Source of the DNA: DASPJL01 sp035628645
GTDB taxonomy: Bacteria > Bacteroidota > Bacteroidia > Cytophagales > Cyclobacteriaceae
NCBI GenBank assembly: GCA_035628645.1
Contig: DASPJL010000031.1
Span: forward strand, 1-19,122
DNA: 19,122 bases
Direction: 5' to 3'
Below, in pieces: positions 16,253-19,122 of the stretch. The notes below the pieces were generated by a model. It saw only the letters and a list, made by a program, of their open reading frames with translations, was not told where the DNA came from and did not search any database. The position numbers were made by a program, and so were the translations under genes. Position 1 is the stretch's first letter. Every line of letters starts with the position of its first letter.

Positions 16253-16414
16253 TTATTTTTCCTTACTAATTCCCCCAGCTAGTCCCAGCAAATAATAAAA
16301 GCTGGTTCGAGTTTGCAACTCGGACCGCAATTTCTTTTCAATGATACTGTAACCGGACAAATGCAATTCTATATATCCTGTTAAATCTGGCATGCCGACT
16401 TTTTCGACAATCAT
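16253..16414 (-). other. short minus-strand reading frame over the REP-like palindrome, possible mobile-element remnant
   Basis: An ATG at 16414 opens a 53-codon frame ending TAA at 16253. It includes GMPDLTGYIELHLSG and LRSELQTRTSFYYLLGLAGG. The frame stays open upstream past 16500 without a good start, running antisense into the ssb remnant. The RSELQTRT part is encoded by the palindrome itself. It reads like protein but is unrecognised and may be a fossil of a repeated element. Confidence 0.3.
16304..16326. repeat. REP-like palindrome
   Basis: GGTTCGAGTT (16304-16313) and AACTCGGACC (16317-16326) are inverted with one mismatch around the loop TGC. A further outer pair, CCAGC (near 16275) and GCTGG (16301-16305), surrounds it. 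GC-rich palindromes of this kind in an AT-rich spacer resemble REP elements mobilised by Y1-type transposases, but no such gene is in the window. Confidence 0.55.
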
Positions 16415-16493
16415 GGGTTCTCCATCCCTGGAGCTGTGTAAAAAGATATAAGAATAGTAAACCCTGATTTTTTGTGTTGTATTTAACTTTTTT

Positions 16494-16634
16494 GTAGATA
16501 CTCCTGTAGTAGCATGGCGTGAAATAGCGGAGCTTGCACAAAAGCTCCTCAGAAAAGGCAGTCATCTATATGTAGAAGGGAAATTGAAAAACAGGAACCA
16601 CCAAGACAAGGGCGGAAAGCTTCCTCTTGATTGA
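16494..16634 (+). pseudogene. ssb: ssb remnant (single-stranded DNA-binding protein, C-terminal part of the OB fold)
   Basis: The plus frame from about 16494 to the TGA at 16632-16634 reads VDTPVVAWREIAELAQKLL, then RKGSHLYVEGKLKNRNHQDK and GGKLPLD. This is the second half of an SSB OB fold: the usual E-W-H-x-V-V-A-W-x-x-L-A-E segment, the helix, and K-K-G-x-x-x-Y-V-E-G-x-L-x-x-R. There is no N-terminal half; the frame meets a TAA at 16458 after a few non-SSB codons, and it ends before the G-x-x-Y-T-T/x-E-I strand. It is therefore truncated at both ends. Its 5' part seems to have been replaced by the palindrome-bearing segment. Confidence 0.75.
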
Positions 16635-16782
16635 CAAACCAAAAATGCGAAATAGTATTATTTGTAAAAATGCGATTTTTAAAAAAAGAAAAATAGGTAT
16701 ATTGGATGCAGATATAACAAATATAGACGCACCTAGTGCTTATATAAATAAGTTATGGGCAAGGTTAACAGACGACACAACA

Positions 16783-17703
16783 ATGAAAATTAAAATACTG
16801 ACATTATTACTTTTAATTAATTCACTTACATCTTGCGGACAAAAGAAAATGGAAAATAAGTTTTTTACTTGGGACAACTTTGTAGACAATTTCGGAAAGG
16901 AAATGGTTTCAGCGGAAGACGTTCACAATAATATGGTTAAAAGCGGACTGAAGGATAACTGCTTAACAAAAATGGACTTCACTTTTATTTCTGACAAAAA
17001 AGAGAATTTGATAAAATTAGGAGAGTTTATAAAATCACATTATCCATATACAGTTCAAGAAGTAAAAAAGTATGAAGACCTATGGGAAATTAACGGAGAG
17101 ACTAACGAAATTCCGATAACAGCGGACAATTTGCTTTATTGGGCTTTGGATATGTACAAACGAGGTTATGAGTTTGACGCAAAACTTGACGCATACGGTG
17201 GACCGTTCGACCCGAAAGACCAAAAATTTCCAGACTTAGACACATCTAAAGCGGACTATTATTTTGACAATGGTGTTGAGTGTTACGAAAAAGGTGACTT
17301 AAGTGGTTCAATTATTAATTGGTCTCTAACCTTAAATATCAATCCAAAGGAACCTAATTCCTATTATTCAAGAGCAATTGTAAAAAACGAACTACATACT
17401 TGGAAATCTGCACTACGCGACTATGACAAAGCAATTGAAATTGCACCAGACTTTGTTAGTGCATTGACAAATCGCGGTAGTTTAAAAGATGAAAACGGTG
17501 ATTATTCGGGAGCAATTGACGATTACAATAAAGTTCTGTCAATGGACAAAGTTGATTTAGAAAACAAACAACAAGCATATTTTAACCGAGGAAACTCAAA
17601 ATTTAATTTAAAAGACAAAAAAGGTGCTTGTGAGGACTGGAAAAAAGCACTCGAACTTGGAGCAGACTATGCAAAAGAACGACTTGATGAACATTGCAAA
17701 TAG
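16783..17703 (+). CDS. lipoprotein with RraB-like domain and TPR repeats
   Basis: The protein has 306 residues from the ATG at 16783, chosen because it opens a lipoprotein signal MKIKILTLLLLINSLTSC with lipobox L-T-S-C18-G. The frame also extends back to 16627, over the ssb remnant and cassette boundary, but that part is not signal-like. Residues about 35-135 resemble the RraB (regulator of RNase E activity B) fold: MDFTFISDK, then a helix, DLWEINGET, PITADNLLYWALDMY and a closing DAYGGPFDP like RraB's Y-D-G. Residues about 155-300 hold three TPR-like repeats (GVECYEKGDLSGSI, SYYSRAIVKNEL, YFNRGNSKFNLKDKKGACED). TPRs bind partner proteins. RraB inhibits RNase E in proteobacteria, but a periplasmic lipoprotein cannot do this, so the domain must have another use. 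It sits alone in a putative integron cassette. Confidence 0.75.
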   Translation: MKIKILTLLLLINSLTSCGQKKMENKFFTWDNFVDNFGKEMVSAEDVHNNMVKSGLKDNCLTKMDFTFISDKKENLIKLGEFIKSHYPYTVQEVKKYEDLWEINGETNEIPITADNLLYWALDMYKRGYEFDAKLDAYGGPFDPKDQKFPDLDTSKADYYFDNGVECYEKGDLSGSIINWSLTLNINPKEPNSYYSRAIVKNELHTWKSALRDYDKAIEIAPDFVSALTNRGSLKDENGDYSGAIDDYNKVLSMDKVDLENKQQAYFNRGNSKFNLKDKKGACEDWKKALELGADYAKERLDEHCK

Positions 17704-17713
17704 AAAAAACCCA

Positions 17714-17841
17714 GCCCATAACAGCACCTACCCAAAAGGCGGGGTTTCGTGTTCCAAAGACAGTTGTGTGGGTAATCAAACATTAGTTTTTCAAATCAAA
17801 TTTTGTGATAAAAGTCCCGCCCTTCGGGTAGCCGCAAACCG
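17714..17841. repeat. attC-like imperfect palindrome
   Basis: Its outer box is GCCCATAAC (17714-17722). The inner arms are CTACCCAAAAGGCGGG (17728-17743) and CCCGCCCTTCGGGTAG (17816-17831), which pair at 14 of 16 positions around a 72-base spacer. The element ends CCGCAAACCG at 17841. Its total length of about 128 bp is within the attC range, and the R''-L''-spacer-L'-R' order is right. The closing G|TT core is broken, reading G-T-G, because a group II intron begins there. It may also serve as a terminator for the lipoprotein gene. Confidence 0.6.
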
Positions 17842-19122
17842 TGTGTGACTTGAATCACATTTTTTTTATGTGAGTGCTGTAAAACAGATGGAAGACATTG
17901 AAAATAGAATAGTTCATTGTGCAGAATTCAAGCGAAGCGAATGGCTGGCAAGAAATATTTTTTTTAGATGAACTGGCCTTCCGCCGAGGGCTTTCAGGAG
18001 TACTTGGCAAACCACCTTATGCTGCATGATTGGAAACAAGATTGTGGTGAGCGATAAGGAAAAACGAGAACAAAGATTCTTGTAGGTGTATAATGCAGAG
18101 CTGAACGAAAGTGAACCAAACGAAGAAGCCTCGTAAGGGCAATTACGATGTCGAAAATAAGCAGTTACGTTTGTGCTTATGATAGAGTGCAGAAGCGAAC
18201 CTGATTACTGTCTGCGCGGCATCCGGGGTTAAGTTGGCAGGAATGCATTATGGGGTGTTTTATGGAACAAGTGAAATCTTTATCGTTTTGCAAAATCGAG
18301 AGAGGAAGCAGGCACCACCGGATGTGGGTGAGATAAAGGTGGCAGACTAAGCTGTAGTAGCGATGAATCCAGTGAAAGCGGGAGGAGCCAAGAGCTTAGC
18401 TTGTTTAATTTCAGAATCAATTTACAACCAGCAATGGGATGACAGATTATTAAGAAATAAAATCACAGCCAATAACCAAAGCAATGGTTTGGCGGGCGTA
18501 CAAGAAAGTAAAATCCAACAAAGGGAGTGCGGGCATTGATCGTATGGACTGGGAAGCATTAGATGGAAATCTAAGCAAACACATGTAGAAGTTATGGAAC
18601 CGGCTAACTTCTGGCACATATTTTCCCAAGGCAGTCAAACAAGTAGAGATCGGGAAGAAAGATGGAGGGGTACGCAAGCTAGGTATTCCGACCCTGCTCG
18701 ACCGCATTGCCCAAGAAGTAGTGAAACACCATCTGGAAAAGCTGGTAGGTCCCATTTTTCATGACAGCTCATTTGGGTATCGTCCCAATCGCAGTTGCCA
18801 TGATGCAGTAGCGAGGAGCAACAGTAACTGTTTCAACCATGATTTTGTGATAGATCTTGATATTAAAGGTTTCTTTGATAGGATAGACCATGACTTGATG
18901 ATGAAAGCAGTAGCTCACTATTGTAAAGATAAATGGGTATTGATGTACGTAGAAAGATGGCTGAAATCAGGAGCAGTCTGCAAAGACGGACAACTGATTC
19001 GGACGGAAATGGGCACACCGCAAGGAGGCGTGATCAGTCCGCTGCTGGCCAATATTTACTTGCATATTGTTGTCGATAAGTGGATGGAAAAGGAACACCC
19101 TGAGAAACCCTTTGAACGTTAT
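17841..19122 (+). mobile_element. group II intron, 5' part (RNA domains I-III plus RT gene), runs off the right edge
   Basis: A non-coding stretch of about 600 bases precedes a group II intron reverse transcriptase gene, the normal distance from the intron 5' end to the domain IV reading frame. GTGTG occurs at 17841 and 17843, matching the GUGYG 5' consensus. The stretch carries several short hairpins, for example TCACAT/ATGTGA at 17855-17873 and TCGTAA/TTACGA at 18131-18148, and purine-rich segments such as CTGAACGAAAGTGAACC typical of intron RNA. Domains V-VI and the 3' end are outside the window. The exact 5' end is inferred. Confidence 0.75.
18439..19122 (+). pseudogene. ltrA: group II intron reverse transcriptase/maturase (LtrA type), interrupted by two stop codons, partial
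   Basis: One frame encodes a group II RT from ATG 18439 to the window end. After MTDY comes TAA (18451-18453), then EIKSQPITKAMVWRAYKKVK and SNKGSAGIDRMDWEALDGN. TAG (18586-18588) falls after LSKHM, where relatives usually have Y before KLWNRLTSG. The remaining 178 codons are open: GIPTLLDRIAQEVV, FGYRPNRSCHDAV, the RT-A block VIDLDIKGFFDRIDH, and the RT-4 block GTPQGGVISPLLANIYLH. The window ends with FERY, whose Y is probably the first residue of the catalytic YADD. The flanking sequence is well conserved, so inactivation looks recent. The downstream ATG at 18484 would bypass only the first stop. Confidence 0.85.

Larger units (their letters stand above)
16753..17841 (+). mobile_element. 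putative lone integron gene cassette
   Basis: TTATGGGC begins 30 bases upstream of the lipoprotein start, preceded by G (GTTATGGGC at 16752-16760). GCCCATAAC, its exact reverse complement, starts 11 bases after the lipoprotein stop and opens an attC-like palindrome. In an integron cassette the first bases are complementary to the R'' box of its own attC because recombination cuts at G|TT; this is the pattern here. A single gene lies between. No integrase is visible, so this would be an orphan cassette. Confidence 0.5.

Noticed and set aside
16338..16565. 75-codon minus-strand frame over the ssb remnant
   Set aside because: It is cysteine/arginine-rich with no recognisable pattern and out of frame with both the ssb remnant and the more protein-like minus frame ending at 16253.
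18451..18588. Reassigned TAA/TAG codons in the RT
   Set aside because: All neighbouring genes end at ordinary TAA, TAG or TGA codons with matching protein ends, so the genetic code is standard.
18422..18755. Two minus-strand open frames opposite the intron RT
   Set aside because: They are antisense shadows; the plus frame encodes recognisable RT motifs across the same bases.

Overview
The window looks like a chromosomal segment of a Bacteroidota bacterium, most likely of the order Cytophagales. The evidence is a hybrid two-component system with reg_prop/Y_Y_Y sensor, two secreted enzymes ending in type IX secretion (T9SS) sorting domains, a DUF4180 gene, and mostly weak Shine-Dalgarno sequences. 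This is judged from recognised families; no database search was possible.

Bases 1-3402 hold unrelated household genes. A minus-strand gene running off the left edge encodes a VLRF1-type (Vms1/ANKZF1-like) peptidyl-tRNA release factor domain. It is followed by a secreted alpha/beta-hydrolase (esterase-like), a GNAT acetyltransferase and an isoprenylcysteine methyltransferase-like membrane protein.

Bases 3438-13267 form a compact glycan-use locus. A 1433-residue hybrid sensor/regulator is transcribed divergently from two tandem paralogous GH16 enzymes. Each enzyme has a signal peptide, a GH16 domain with an E-x-D-x-E active site, two PKD-like modules, an F5/8-type-C module and a T9SS tail; the second also has two copies of a further beta-sandwich module. 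A nested 86-bp inverted repeat separates the two enzymes, and a strong terminator ends the unit. No SusC/SusD pair is visible. Presumably the sensor detects a glycan fragment in the periplasm and switches on the exported enzymes.

Bases 13384-14212 are a small two-gene operon (DUF4180 plus a four-helix membrane protein). Bases 14253-17710 are more AT-rich and look like accessory DNA. They contain a minus-strand set of three genes (membrane-anchored protein, HNH endonuclease, unknown protein), a REP-like palindrome, a truncated ssb remnant, and a lipoprotein gene combining an RraB-like domain with TPRs. The lipoprotein gene has the layout of a lone integron cassette: TTATGGGC lies upstream and the complementary GCCCATAA opens an attC-like imperfect palindrome just after its stop.

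Bases from about 17841 to the right edge are a group II intron. Its 5' end abuts the attC-like element. Its reverse transcriptase gene carries two in-frame stop codons and continues past the window, ending just where the YADD motif would start.
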